DNA of 64,000 nucleotides, taken from contig OZ244173.1 of NCBI GenBank assembly GCA_965216515.1, positions 1,488,001 to 1,552,000 on the forward strand, in the 5' to 3' direction. Under the pieces are notes generated by a model, which was not told the DNA's origin, did no database searches, and saw only the letters and a program-made list of their open reading frames with translations. The DNA is from CAXMRP01 sp965216515 (GTDB lineage: Bacteria > Pseudomonadota > Alphaproteobacteria > Rhizobiales > Afifellaceae). Both the position numbers and the translations under genes were made by a program. This document shows positions 63,731 to 64,000 of the stretch, piece by piece; position 1 is the stretch's first letter, and every line of letters begins with the position of its first letter.

Positions 63731-64000
63731 TGATATTCACTCAAATCGATCCCAATCATAGCGCGATATTTCTTAGTCAGTGTTTCACCGAACAAGACGA
63801 TTGATCGACGATGCATTAATTTAAGAATATCAGGAATTTGATCAACATCCAAAGGTTGTTTCCCGATACGCCTCTCAACGAGTGTATAGATGCCCAAGAC
63901 GCGCTGTATTTCGTCATCTCTTGTCCGATCCAACGCATCAAGATTTCGGTTGATCAGAAGCGGGGAATTCTCGTCGCCTTCGAACCAGCCGATATGAGAA
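63727..64000 (-). CDS. Partial protein, first visible gene of the module (runs off the window)
   Basis: At least 91 C-terminal residues are visible, open to the window edge (SHIGWFEGDENSPLLINRN at the edge, LSEYQ at the end). The visible part is mainly helical and is not recognised. A TTG at 63933 is not a credible start because coding character continues upstream. It is coupled to the next gene by an ATGA overlap. Confidence 0.65.
   Translation of the reverse strand, partial: SHIGWFEGDENSPLLINRNLDALDRTRDDEIQRVLGIYTLVERRIGKQPLDVDQIPDILKLMHRRSIVLFGETLTKKYRAMIGIDLSEYQ

Noticed and set aside
56599..64000. Search for the distal att repeat of the tRNA-Phe element
   Set aside because: No second copy of the tRNA-Phe 3' end was found by eye in the remaining sequence, so no right boundary is called.

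Overview
This 64 kb window reads as chromosome from a GC-rich alphaproteobacterium, most likely order Hyphomicrobiales (Rhizobiales). The evidence is the gene order ruvCAB-ybgC-tolQRAB-pal-cpoB-tilS-ftsH-glmM and the block murA-DUF2948-hisD-UPF0262-phosphatase-infA-maf-yacG. Lineage-restricted families point the same way: DUF6476, DUF1013/TrcR, DUF1465/RcdA, DUF1192 and the alphaproteobacterial serC RNA leader. No species can be named from the sequence alone.

Layout. 0-5.6 kb: rluD, the heat-shock sigma factor gene rpoH, an EamA exporter, and a TPP riboswitch driving a thiamin-precursor ABC permease and binding protein. 5.6-11.3 kb: a conserved membrane protein, purA, serA and serC behind a serC RNA element. 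11.5-25.9 kb (all minus strand): a beta-barrel outer membrane protein, then glmM, ftsH, tilS, the complete Tol-Pal envelope system with cpoB and ybgC, and ruvBAC. 26-36.4 kb: a WYL regulator with a VOC protein, prpE, 6S RNA followed by 5-formyltetrahydrofolate cyclo-ligase and a YmdB-type phosphoesterase, an MFS transporter, a FecR protein, yebC, trcR and a quinone oxidoreductase. 36.4-40 kb: DUF1192, a candidate CtrA-controlled small RNA, rcdA, rpmE and an ABC exporter. 40-45.1 kb: a complete 2-aminoethylphosphonate degradation cluster (LysR regulator, phnW, phnA, phnY). 45.1-52.8 kb: hsp20, an alcohol dehydrogenase, then housekeeping genes from yacG to murA, and tRNA-Thr. 53-56 kb: a small accessory group (isochorismatase-fold hydrolase, pirin, LysR).

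From tRNA-Phe (56.5 kb) to the window end lies an integrative element. It has a tyrosine recombinase abutting the tRNA, small helix-turn-helix proteins, two uncharacterised proteins, an AT-rich membrane-protein gene bracketed by a ~94 bp hairpin-containing direct repeat, an IS630 insertion sequence, and a translationally coupled three-gene module of unknown function that runs off the end. The distal att site was not found, so the element probably continues.

Regulation. Sites matching the CtrA consensus TTAA-N7-TTAAC(CAT) occur in front of the outer membrane protein, pal, tolQ and the small-RNA/rcdA region (two perfect, two with one mismatch). This suggests that envelope constriction and CtrA proteolysis are tied to the cell cycle, as reported in other alphaproteobacteria. 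The best candidates for something new are the 62.4-64 kb operon, the repeat-flanked AT-rich gene, and the CtrA-box/hairpins/terminator unit upstream of rcdA.
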